A stretch of 8,193 nucleotides of DNA, from contig CAIVDG010000132.1 in NCBI GenBank assembly GCA_903904615.1, positions 1 to 8,193 of the forward strand. Reading direction: 5' to 3'. The translations under genes were made by a program, and so were the position numbers. The notes beneath the pieces are model-generated. The model did no database searches. It saw only the letters and a program-made list of their open reading frames with translations, and was not told the DNA's origin. Positions 1 through 6,421 of this stretch are shown in pieces. The DNA is from an uncultured Acidimicrobiaceae bacterium. GTDB lineage: Bacteria; Actinomycetota; Acidimicrobiia; Acidimicrobiales; Ilumatobacteraceae. Positions within the stretch are counted from its first letter, which is position 1. Each line of letters begins with the position of its first letter.

Positions 1-717
1 ATTGAGACAGATTGTGTGGTTCTCACCGCAGGCGCGATTGCCTCGCCGGCACTGTTGTTGTCGTCGGGTCTCGCAGACGTATCTCCTCGTATCGGACACG
101 GGCTTCAAGATCATCCGTGCATCACGTTTTCTCTTCAGTTGAAAAAACCAGAACCGTCTCGCTTTGACGCCACTGTTGTCCGAGAGTTCGACTTGTCCTC
201 AGGGGAGAAAGGTTTGGTAGTGGCATATGAACGCGCATCCAAACACGAACCGCATTTGGGACTTGTTTCTGTGTTGCTGATGAATCCTGTGTCGCGTGGA
301 CAGGTGGCGCTTAATGGCGAACGTATAGAGGTGGAGTTGAATCTGTTGAACGATGCGCGGGATGTTGATGTGATGCGCGACCTTGTACGCATCACAGCCT
401 TCCAGCTTTTGTCCGACGAATTTGAGGAGATTTCTGACTCGATAGCGGGAGACTCTCGGGGTACAAACATTGATCAGATTTTTGACATGTCCGATAGTGA
501 ACTGGATTCCTGGATTCAGGCATCGCTGGTCCCTGTTTCGCATGTGACGTCGTCAATGCACGCAGCTGTCGACTCTGTGGGTCGAGTCGCTGGTACCTCG
601 GGCCTTGTGGTTGCCGATGCATCCGTTCTGGCACATGTCCCGCACCAGACACCCGCCGCACCTGTCACAATGGAAGCACTGCGTATTGCGCGCGAACTAG
701 GGGAGAGATTGCAATGA
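1..717 (+). CDS. GMC-family FAD-dependent oxidoreductase, C-terminal part (5' end outside window)
   Basis: The reading frame is open from base 1, so the N-terminal FAD-binding (Rossmann) half lies upstream. Seen: near the left edge the protein reads VVLTAGAIASPALLLSSGL, then GLQDHP. This matches the second GMC signature (AGAI.SP..LL.SG) and the LQDHP flavin-loop motif. The C-terminal block has SHVTSSMHAAVD (nt 538-573), GRV.GT.GL and VVADASVL (nt 607-630), which fit the usual H..GT..MG / RV.G..GL.V.DASV block. Known for the family: these enzymes oxidise alcohols or choline-like substrates with FAD. Odd points: the GT.CxMG box is degenerate (SSMHAA), and the usual N-T/P-x-AP ending is HQTPAAP (nt 643-663), so the second catalytic Asn/His is uncertain. 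The stop overlaps the next start by ATGA, which implies co-translation with the hydrolase. The substrate is unknown; a mycofactocin-associated GMC enzyme is possible but not shown. Confidence 0.88.
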   Translation: METDCVVLTAGAIASPALLLSSGLADVSPRIGHGLQDHPCITFSLQLKKPEPSRFDATVVREFDLSSGEKGLVVAYERASKHEPHLGLVSVLLMNPVSRGQVALNGERIEVELNLLNDARDVDVMRDLVRITAFQLLSDEFEEISDSIAGDSRGTNIDQIFDMSDSELDSWIQASLVPVSHVTSSMHAAVDSVGRVAGTSGLVVADASVLAHVPHQTPAAPVTMEALRIARELGERLQ

Positions 718-1643
718 GTTACACCTTGGGATTACACGAAATAGCCGACGGAACTCACGCTTACCTGCAGCCAGACGGTGGCTGGGGTTGGTCTAACGCT
801 GGTCTCGTGGTGGGAGACGGTGCCTCGTTGTTGGTGGATACTTTGTTCGACCTGAAAATTACCCAACGAATGTTGGATGCAATGGCGCCGCACACGCGGG
901 CCGCCGGTATCTCCACGGTTGTCAACACTCACGCAAACGGTGACCATTGCTATGGCAATCAACTCGTTCGAGATTCAGAAATCATTGCGTCGGCTGCCAC
1001 TGCACATGAGATGACCGAAGTGCCACCCGCAATGCTTGCTGCACTGAATCAAGCACCCGGTGAAGTTGGGGACTTGTTTCGACATTTCTTCGGAGAATTT
1101 GAGTTTGAAGGAATTGAATCTGTTCTCCCCACGCGCACATTCACTGGACGATTCGAATTTGAAGTGGGTGGACGCCCCATTGAGTTGGTGGAAGTGGGGC
1201 CTGCTCACACTCAAGGCGACACGTTGGTGTTCGTTCCAGATGCCAAGACCGTCTACACGGGAGACATTCTGTTTATTGGTGGCACGCCAGTTGTGTGGGT
1301 GGGCCCGCTCGACAATTGGATTGCTGCATGCGATCTCATTTGCGCGTCAGATGTCGACCACATTGTTCCGGGTCATGGACCACTCACCGATAAAGCCGGT
1401 GTAGTCGCCATTCGGGACTATCTGGTGTACGTACAGAGCCAGGCAACCGAACGTTTCAATGGCGGGATGGACGCGTGGGATGCCGCCCGCGACATTGCCT
1501 TGAATGGTTTTGCTGAATGGGGCGAGTTTGGTCGACTAGCCGTCAACGTCGACACGGTGTACCGCACATTGAACTCGGGTCACAAGAGCCCCGACGTGGT
1601 GGAACAGTTCAGGCGGATGTTTGCGTTGGAGAAGGGTCACTAA
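714..1643 (+). CDS. MBL-fold metallo-hydrolase with HxNxDH variant metal motif
   Basis: This 309-aa protein has the metallo-beta-lactamase fold, whose members bind one or two metal ions and hydrolyse esters, thioesters, lactones or phosphodiesters. Seen: an N-terminal beta section with LLVDTLFD (39-46), then the metal motif NTHANGDHCYGN (71-82). His73, Asp77 and His78 are present, but the middle His is Asn75. Further ligands are His165 (AHTQGD), Asp184 (YTGDILF) and His221 (VPGHGPL). The HANGDH form recurs in one MBL subfamily, so it is probably not simple decay. The ATG overlaps the upstream oxidoreductase stop by 4 bp (ATGA), with a purine-rich GGGAGAG ahead of it, so the two are likely one operon. 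A role downstream of the oxidoreductase, for example hydrolysing its product, is inference only. Its 3' end overlaps the convergent SURF1 gene by 35 bp. Confidence 0.9.
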   Translation: MSYTLGLHEIADGTHAYLQPDGGWGWSNAGLVVGDGASLLVDTLFDLKITQRMLDAMAPHTRAAGISTVVNTHANGDHCYGNQLVRDSEIIASAATAHEMTEVPPAMLAALNQAPGEVGDLFRHFFGEFEFEGIESVLPTRTFTGRFEFEVGGRPIELVEVGPAHTQGDTLVFVPDAKTVYTGDILFIGGTPVVWVGPLDNWIAACDLICASDVDHIVPGHGPLTDKAGVVAIRDYLVYVQSQATERFNGGMDAWDAARDIALNGFAEWGEFGRLAVNVDTVYRTLNSGHKSPDVVEQFRRMFALEKGH

Positions 1644-2349
1644 CTACTTCGCGAATTTTTCGTCGCACCACGTAACCCCATGCCACGAGGGCGACGAGCG
1701 AAAAGAAGAACCACTGCATTGCGTATGAGAAGTGCGGGCCTTCGTCAACGGCGGGAAAAGGCACGGGCGAAGGCCACGGTGCGTTTGACGATGGACTTTC
1801 TTTAATGAGTTGCACGTAATACGTAGTGTTGAAGTCGACGTCGAGCGATGCTGAAATTCGAGCGAGGTCGAAGCGCTGGAATTGCGTCGTTCCTTTCTCG
1901 CTTGAGTCAATCGCACCGAGCGTGCCTCGAGTTTGGTTGGGCCGAATGAAGCCCACAAGACTCAATTGTCCTTCTGGCAATGACCGAGAACTGACACTGA
2001 GTGGAACAAACCCTCGGTTCACCAAAAAATTTCCATTGGTCTCTGTTTGAAACACAACCGCCAGATTGTCTCCGGCTGCTCCATCTTGCGATCTATTAAT
2101 AATGGTCACTTCAGAAGACGCGAGATATTGACCAGTGAGTGTGACGCGGCGCCAATCGTCTGATGGCTGCCCCATGGATTGTTTTGCGGTTTCAATGGGG
2201 GCGGAGGTATTTGCAGCAATGGTGTCATTGCGTGCACGGCGCTCGTCGAGGCGGTTCAGTTGCCAGAACCCGAGTAAGACCATGGTGACAATAAGGGTGC
2301 TCACACTGACATGTACGAGCAGCCAGCGCGGGGTGAAGAGGCGTCGCAT
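1609..2349 (-). CDS. SURF1-family cytochrome c oxidase assembly protein
   Basis: SURF1 proteins are inner-membrane factors that help insert heme a/a3 during aa3-type cytochrome oxidase assembly. Seen in the 246-aa product: TPRWL then a first membrane helix (about 9-28) running into the family signature GFWQLNRLDER (27-37); a periplasmic/extracellular beta domain with DWRRVTLTGQY (65-75) and LVNRGFVPL (109-117); and the C-terminal signature DEGPHFSYAMQWF (202-214, including His206, Tyr209, Gln212, Trp213) merging into a second helix (about 211-228) and a basic KIR tail. Two-helix topology and length fit the family. The ATG at 2349-2347 is chosen because the N-terminus matches the expected start and nothing earlier fits, but no strong Shine-Dalgarno sequence precedes it. 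No cox genes are adjacent, so this is a stand-alone copy. It diverges from the kinase gene and converges on the hydrolase gene. Confidence 0.93.
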   Translation of the reverse strand: MRRLFTPRWLLVHVSVSTLIVTMVLLGFWQLNRLDERRARNDTIAANTSAPIETAKQSMGQPSDDWRRVTLTGQYLASSEVTIINRSQDGAAGDNLAVVFQTETNGNFLVNRGFVPLSVSSRSLPEGQLSLVGFIRPNQTRGTLGAIDSSEKGTTQFQRFDLARISASLDVDFNTTYYVQLIKESPSSNAPWPSPVPFPAVDEGPHFSYAMQWFFFSLVALVAWGYVVRRKIREVVSDPSPTQTSA

Positions 2350-2381
2350 CAGTGCTGAACGCTAGCGGGGCGGGGAGTACG

Positions 2382-3449
2382 GTGGTTGTCGTGGGGAAAA
2401 AGGAATACAACGAAAGTTCTATTGATGCTGACTTTTGGCGAGAAGTCTTTCATGCAGATGTTGTAGCGGGTCCGCCCAAGAGAATTGGCGAAGGCCAGGT
2501 GGGCATGAATTTGCGGTATGCACTGGAAAGCAGTGACCCCACAGTGCCTTCGTCGGTTGTTGTGAAGATGGCGTCACCTGACCCCACCAGTCGTGCTACC
2601 GGTATGAGTTTGCGCAACTACGAACGTGAAGTGAAGTTTTACAACGAATTAGTCACCACACTCGATGTTCGATCGCCGCAGTGTTGGTTCGCTGATTGGC
2701 ATGAAGAAGGCGGCGACATCGCCATCGTGTTGGAAGACATGGCGCCCAGCGAACAAGGTGATCAAATTCGCGCTTGCGGAATTGAACACGCTCGTCTGGC
2801 TGTCGATCAGTTGGTGAAAATGCAGGGTCCTCGATGGAAAGACCAGTCGCTTGCCTCTATCGATTGGTTGCAACGTCGCGATGCAGGTGATGTGGACCGT
2901 CTCTCAGGTCTGCTCGGAATGGTGAAGCCCGGCTTTCTTGCAGTGTACGAAGACATCATTCGGGCCGAGATTGGAGACGAAGGCGTTGAGTTTGTAGAGG
3001 TGATGGCCAACAACATTGAAGGCTATGTGTTGGGTAAGGGCGATGCTTTCTCTGTCACGCACGGTGATTTTCGCTTGGACAACTTGTTGTACGCCACAGA
3101 ACAAGGTGGAGTGCCGTGTGCGGTAGTGGACTGGCAGACACCAGGTCACGGAAATGGCATCTCAGACCTCGCTTACTTCATCGGTGCGGGACTTCTTCCC
3201 GACGACAGACGACGTTTTGAGTGGGAACTTGTTGACCAATACATTCGCGGTATCGAGTCGTATGGGCACGAGATTGATCACGACTGGGTGAAGTTCCACT
3301 ACAAACGCGAGGCAATCTCTGGAGTCATCATGGCGGTGATTGCCTCGCAGATCGTTGGCAGGACAGATCGTGGCGACAAGATGTTCGAGGTGATGGCTAC
3401 CCGCCACATTCAGCAAGGCCTTGAAAACGGCGCGCTGTCACTGCTGTAG
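2382..3449 (+). CDS. Phosphotransferase of the aminoglycoside phosphotransferase / ecdysteroid-kinase-like fold
   Basis: This protein of about 355 aa is a small-molecule kinase-fold enzyme. Seen (numbered from the chosen start): a glycine loop GEGQVGMN (36-43); candidate ATP-binding lysine in VVVKM (Lys62); an alpha-C-like NYEREVKFY (79-87); hinge VLEDM (116-120); catalytic loop HGDFRLDNLL (227-236; His227, Asp229, Asn234); metal-binding VDWQ (249-252; Asp250); and ISDLAYFIG after it. HGDxxxDN plus D-W-Q is typical of the APH family and resembles its ecdysteroid-kinase-like branch. In lipid-degrading actinobacteria such proteins often sit near acyl-CoA genes; here the substrate is unknown and resistance is not implied. 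Start: a GTG at 2352 would also be in frame, but GTG at 2382 has GGGGAG four bases upstream, the same spacing as the synthetase gene, and removes a low-complexity tail. GTG at 2391 is a third option. The 3' end overlaps the opposing small gene by 12 bp. Confidence 0.88.
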   Translation: MVVVGKKEYNESSIDADFWREVFHADVVAGPPKRIGEGQVGMNLRYALESSDPTVPSSVVVKMASPDPTSRATGMSLRNYEREVKFYNELVTTLDVRSPQCWFADWHEEGGDIAIVLEDMAPSEQGDQIRACGIEHARLAVDQLVKMQGPRWKDQSLASIDWLQRRDAGDVDRLSGLLGMVKPGFLAVYEDIIRAEIGDEGVEFVEVMANNIEGYVLGKGDAFSVTHGDFRLDNLLYATEQGGVPCAVVDWQTPGHGNGISDLAYFIGAGLLPDDRRRFEWELVDQYIRGIESYGHEIDHDWVKFHYKREAISGVIMAVIASQIVGRTDRGDKMFEVMATRHIQQGLENGALSLL

Positions 3450-3677
3450 GCCGCGATTTTCTACCAATTGCTTCGCTAGATCGTCTAGTGCATCTACAGA
3501 ACAGCTATGCAGTTTTGCGCGTGTGTCTTCATCGACCTGAAGGCGATCAACGGCATCGTTCCAGGTGAACTCTGAGACGAGCCACACTTTGGAGAGTGCA
3601 GAAAGAAGCGCTGCGACCGGATCTGAGTCGTAGTCGCGCAGAAGAGCCTCAACATCGCGCTTCGTGAGTGAACTCAT
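3438..3677 (-). CDS. Small conserved-looking protein of unknown function (79 aa)
   Basis: I do not recognise this protein. Seen: a compact, soluble, probably alpha-helical 79-residue product starting MSSLTKRDVEALLRDYDSDP and containing FTWNDAVDRLQVD in the middle and DALDDLAKQLVENRGL near the end. The amphipathic leucine spacing and acidic/basic balance look like a real folded protein. The frame stays open upstream to 3842, but that extension reads as Arg/Ser-rich non-coding translation and would overlap the synthetase gene head-on. The ATG at 3677-3675 is therefore preferred. No strong Shine-Dalgarno sequence is visible. A candidate promoter lies about 50 bp upstream (3726-3754). The stop overlaps the end of the kinase gene by 12 bp in convergent orientation. 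No domain or motif suggests a function; a small regulatory or structural protein is as far as inference goes. Confidence 0.62.
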   Translation of the reverse strand: MSSLTKRDVEALLRDYDSDPVAALLSALSKVWLVSEFTWNDAVDRLQVDEDTRAKLHSCSVDALDDLAKQLVENRGLQQ

Positions 3678-3725
3678 GAGCACAGAGGCTAGGTGGCTCC
3701 AACTCCGCCCGCTGGAACCCTGCGT

Positions 3726-3754
3726 ACGGTAACCACACGATTTCCGTTTGCCAA
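3726..3754 (-). promoter_or_regulatory. Candidate sigma70-type promoter for the 79-aa gene
   Basis: On the minus strand TTGGCA (positions 3754-3749) is followed after 17 bp by TACCGT (3731-3726). These match TTGACA at five of six positions and the actinobacterial TAnnnT -10 pattern. The start of transcription would fall near 3719, about 40 bases before the ATG. This lies in the 158-bp divergent gap that also must hold the synthetase promoter; I found no equally good plus-strand pair. Pattern match only. Confidence 0.4.
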
Positions 3755-3835
3755 CCCGCAGGGGTCTACGCAACGCATTTCGCCTTGCTACGGTGCGATA
3801 ACGCACTTGGGGGTGCAGCAAAAAGGGGGAGCGCC

Positions 3836-5461
3836 ATGACAACGTGGAACTACGGACTGATGTGGGCTGGTATCGCGCGGAAAGACCCGCAAAGAACCGC
3901 TCAAATTTTTGGTGATGTCAGCTACACCTGGGGAGAGTTTCATCAGCGCTCAAACGCGCTGGCCGCAGACATGTTGGCGGCTGGCGCATCCCATCAGGCG
4001 AAGGTGGCGCACTATCTCTATAACTGTCCCGAGTACCTAGAGACCATGTTTGCTTCTTGGCTCGCTGGGTTGGTGCCTGTCAACACCAACTATCGCTACG
4101 GACCTGAAGAAATTCTGTATCTCTTCGATAACTCCGATGCTGAAGCGGTTGTTTTTCATGCAACGTTTGTTGACTTGTTGAATCAAGTGCGCGACCGCTT
4201 GCCTTTAGTGAAGCGCTGGTACATGGTTCCCGACGAATCGGGTAATGACATTCCGGATTGGGCTCTCAACTACAACGAGGTTGTTGCGAAAAGTGTGCCC
4301 GATGTTGTGCCAGCCAAGTCCCTCACCGGTGACGACTTGTTGTTCCTGTACACCGGTGGAACTACAGGAATGCCCAAGGGTGTCATGTGGCGCCAAGATG
4401 ACCTCATCACAGTTCTCGGTCGTGGTGGCAACGCAATTCTGCAGATTCCTGCAGCTGAGAACGTGCAAGAAGTCATTGATCGCATCACCCCCGGGCAACG
4501 TGGGCAAGTGGCTCTCGTTGCATGTCCGCTTATGCATGGCACGGGTCAGTTCTCTGCATTCATCAACATGGCGATGGGTGGATGCATTGTGACCATGCCA
4601 AACCGCAACTTCGATCCCGCAAAACTGTGGGACGAAGTCGACAAGCACCAAGTAAACAGTGTTGTGATTGTTGGTCAGGCATTTGCTGGCCCCATGTTGG
4701 AGGTGCTGGATGAAAACCCAGGTAAGTGGGACTTGTCCAGTGTGATTCAGATGGGATCATCGGGCGTTATGTGGAGCCAAGAGAACAAAGACGGACTCTT
4801 GAATCACATTCCTCAAATGTTTATTACCGACAGCTTCGGATCGTCGGAAGCAGTGGGTATGGGAATGTCGGTGTCTGCAAAAGGTGCTGCAGCAAAAACG
4901 GCACAGTTTGCATTGGGACCAAACTGCGTTGTGTTTACAGAAGACGGTCGTCGTGTAGAGCCCGGAAGTGGTGAGCGCGGTTTGGTTGCAGTGGGCGGTG
5001 CTATTCCGTTGGGTTACTACAAAGACGAAGCCAAGACTGCACAAACGTTCCGCATTTTCGAAGAGCGTCGGTGGACGGTGCCTGGCGACTGGGCTGAAGT
5101 GAATACTGATGGCACTCTGCATCTTTTGGGCCGTGGATCTGTCTGCATCAACACGGGTGGCGAGAAAGTGTTCCCTGAAGAAGTGGAAGAAGTGTTGAAG
5201 ACTCACCACACCGTGCGGGACGCGGTGGCAGTCGGGTTGCCCGATAAGCGATTTGGTGAAACCATTTGTGCAGTCGTGGAAGCCGAACCAGGTGCATCAC
5301 CACAACTTGATGAACTCACAGAACATGTTCGCTCGCGCATTGCTGCGTACAAAGCACCGCGCAGCATTGTTGTGGTGCCCACCATTGGTCGTGCGCCAAA
5401 CGGCAAAGTGGACTACAAGCGTTTGAAACAACACGCAATGGACACTCTCGGTATCAAGTGA
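3836..5461 (+). CDS. Acyl-CoA synthetase (AMP-forming, FadD19-like fatty/steroid-acid CoA ligase)
   Basis: This 541-aa ANL-superfamily enzyme converts a carboxylic acid, ATP and CoA into acyl-CoA via an acyl-adenylate. Seen: N-terminal YNCPEYLETM (62-71) and PVNTNYRYGPEE (81-92); P-loop A3 motif YTGGTTGMPKGVMWRQDD (172-189); ACPLMHGTGQ (229-238); A5-like FGSSEAVGMG (334-343); A7/A8 PGDWAEV (416-422, Asp418) and LGRGSVCINTGGEKVFPEEVEE (431-452, Arg433); and A10 Lys524 in APNGKVDYK. All core residues are present and length is normal. The PKGVMWRQ-D form after the P-loop is characteristic, as I recall, of the FadD19/FadD17-like group acting on branched or sterol side-chain acids, but substrate cannot be read directly. 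Start: ATG at 3836 is preceded by AAGGGGGAG (3823-3831); the upstream extension of the frame is non-conserved in style. The stop overlaps the next gene's GTG start (GTGA), so the two are translationally coupled. Confidence 0.93.
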   Translation: MTTWNYGLMWAGIARKDPQRTAQIFGDVSYTWGEFHQRSNALAADMLAAGASHQAKVAHYLYNCPEYLETMFASWLAGLVPVNTNYRYGPEEILYLFDNSDAEAVVFHATFVDLLNQVRDRLPLVKRWYMVPDESGNDIPDWALNYNEVVAKSVPDVVPAKSLTGDDLLFLYTGGTTGMPKGVMWRQDDLITVLGRGGNAILQIPAAENVQEVIDRITPGQRGQVALVACPLMHGTGQFSAFINMAMGGCIVTMPNRNFDPAKLWDEVDKHQVNSVVIVGQAFAGPMLEVLDENPGKWDLSSVIQMGSSGVMWSQENKDGLLNHIPQMFITDSFGSSEAVGMGMSVSAKGAAAKTAQFALGPNCVVFTEDGRRVEPGSGERGLVAVGGAIPLGYYKDEAKTAQTFRIFEERRWTVPGDWAEVNTDGTLHLLGRGSVCINTGGEKVFPEEVEEVLKTHHTVRDAVAVGLPDKRFGETICAVVEAEPGASPQLDELTEHVRSRIAAYKAPRSIVVVPTIGRAPNGKVDYKRLKQHAMDTLGIK

Positions 5462-6282
5462 CGCGTCACGCACTTCATTCTCTTCTTAATCAGCCCGAAG
5501 CCTTGGTATTGCCAGGCGTGTGGGACCCGTTGTCGGCATTGTTGGCAGAGCGAGCAGGATTTAGCAGTGTGTTCTTGTCTGGCTTTGCTCTTGCAGGCAC
5601 CCATTTGGGTGTTCCAGACATTGGCATTCTCGGGTTTAATGAAGTGGCAGATGCTGCACAACGCGTGTGCGCCGCAGTGCCGGACATAAATGTGATCGTG
5701 GATGCCGACACGGGGTACGGCGATGTTGACGCTGTTGTCCACACCGTTCACACCTGGGAACAGGCGGGAGCGGCAGGAATCTTTCTGGAAGATCAGGTGT
5801 GGCCCAAAAAGTGCGGGCACATGGATGGCAAAGAAGTTGTCGAAGTGGGCGAGTGGTTGGCGAAGCTGTCGGCGGCACTACGTGAACGAAACAACTTGTT
5901 CGTCACCGCACGTACTGATGCCCGCGCAGTTCTCGGACTAGACGTAGCAATCGAGCGTGGACGAATGGCTCGCGACCTTGGTGTTGATGCAGTTTTTGTC
6001 GAGGCACCCCAATCAGTTGGCGAACTTGAGACCATCGCACGAGAGCTCACCGGTGTGCACTTGGTGGCCAACATGGTGGAGAAGGGGAAAACGCCACTTC
6101 TCACCTCTCAAGAGTTGAAGGACATGGGGTTCTCCATTGTCCTCTCGCCATTGTCTGGCCTGTTGGCAGCGTCGCAAGCAATTGAAACGGCGTACCGCAC
6201 CTTGCGAACGGAGGGTTCGCTTCGAGACCATCTCCACACGTTGACGGGTTTCTCCGAGTTCACCGAGATCGTGGCCGAATAA
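5458..6282 (+). CDS. Isocitrate lyase/PEP mutase-superfamily enzyme (2-methylisocitrate-lyase-like)
   Basis: This 274-aa alpha/beta-barrel enzyme belongs to the ICL/PEPM superfamily, which makes or breaks C-C or C-P bonds next to an enolate. Seen: LVLPGVWDPLSALLAERAGF (17-36, the usual start of the fold); SGFALAGTHLGVPDIGIL (41-58); metal-binding VDADTGYG (81-88); LEDQ (110-113); active-site PKKCGHMDGKEVV (116-128) with the catalytic Cys119 used by the lyases; ARTDA (151-155); FVEAP (180-184); and ANMVEKGKTP (204-213). The Cys in KKCGH argues for a lyase (2-methylisocitrate or substituted-malate type) rather than PEP phosphonomutase. GHMDGKEVV differs from classical PrpB, so the substrate is open. 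It starts with GTG overlapping the synthetase stop by 4 bp and has no good Shine-Dalgarno sequence of its own, so translation likely depends on the upstream gene. It may process propionyl- or malonyl-type products of the synthetase pathway (inference). Confidence 0.88.
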   Translation: MTRHALHSLLNQPEALVLPGVWDPLSALLAERAGFSSVFLSGFALAGTHLGVPDIGILGFNEVADAAQRVCAAVPDINVIVDADTGYGDVDAVVHTVHTWEQAGAAGIFLEDQVWPKKCGHMDGKEVVEVGEWLAKLSAALRERNNLFVTARTDARAVLGLDVAIERGRMARDLGVDAVFVEAPQSVGELETIARELTGVHLVANMVEKGKTPLLTSQELKDMGFSIVLSPLSGLLAASQAIETAYRTLRTEGSLRDHLHTLTGFSEFTEIVAE

Positions 6283-6289
6283 ATCCCTG

Positions 6290-6316
6290 TTGTTGCGCCG
6301 TGCTGAGGGGTAGAGT
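6290..6316 (+). promoter_or_regulatory. Candidate promoter driving the metX leader
   Basis: TTGTTG (6290-6295) and TAGAGT (6311-6316, fitting TAnnnT) are separated by a short 15-bp spacer. A start about seven bases downstream would fall near 6323, almost exactly at the 5' edge of the riboswitch P1 helix. That coincidence is the main support. The -35 match is weak. Confidence 0.35.
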
Positions 6317-6321
6317 TCTGT

Positions 6322-6420
6322 CCAGCATTACGAGAGACCAGATGGTCCGGCAACCGGGGTGACAGCCGCACGGTGCCTCCTCATCGCAAGATGAGGGATG
6401 TGGTTCTGCAATTGCAGAAC
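6322..6420 (+). promoter_or_regulatory. SAM riboswitch aptamer (SAM-I/SAM-IV clan) upstream of metX
   Basis: The leader has the conserved SAM-binding core: ACGAGAGACC (6330-6339), CCGGCAACC (6347-6355) and CACGGTGCC (6369-6377), in the order and spacing of SAM-I/SAM-IV RNAs. Pairings visible by eye: P1 from CC(A)GCAT (6322-6328) with ATGTGG (6398-6403); P2 at GACC/GGTC around 6337-6347; P3 from ACCG (6353-6356) with CGGT (6371-6374); P4 as a perfect 7-bp stem CCTCATC-GCAA-GATGAGG (6379-6396). It is followed at once by GTTCTGC-AATT-GCAGAAC (6403-6420), a perfect stem that resembles the extra 3' hairpin of SAM-IV. The short P2, with no visible kink-turn sequence, also favours SAM-IV or the SAM-I/IV variant over classical SAM-I. 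Position in front of metX is the expected context: SAM binding should repress methionine synthesis. Helix limits are approximate. Confidence 0.85.
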
Positions 6421-6421
6421 A

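Noticed and set aside
2382..3449. Aminoglycoside resistance gene
   Set aside because: The HGDxxxDN and DWQ motifs only establish the kinase fold; the neighbourhood is metabolic and nothing marks it as a resistance determinant or mobile.
3785..3835. Earlier start of the synthetase at 3785 (17 extra residues)
   Set aside because: No ribosome site precedes it, whereas ATG 3836 has AAGGGGGAG immediately upstream and gives the normal family length.
3678..3842. Upstream extension of the small minus-strand frame to 3842 (134 aa)
   Set aside because: The extra 55 residues are Arg/Ser-rich, look like translated non-coding DNA, and would run across the synthetase ribosome site and start.
4205..4651. 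A 148-codon minus-strand open frame inside the synthetase gene
   Set aside because: Rich in His, Cys and Thr with no motif, and antisense to the conserved P-loop region; a shadow frame.
6403..6420. Perfect palindrome GTTCTGCAATTGCAGAAC as a repressor operator
   Set aside because: Dyad symmetry would fit a DNA operator, but its place directly after the aptamer and within the transcribed leader fits an RNA hairpin of a SAM-IV-like riboswitch better.
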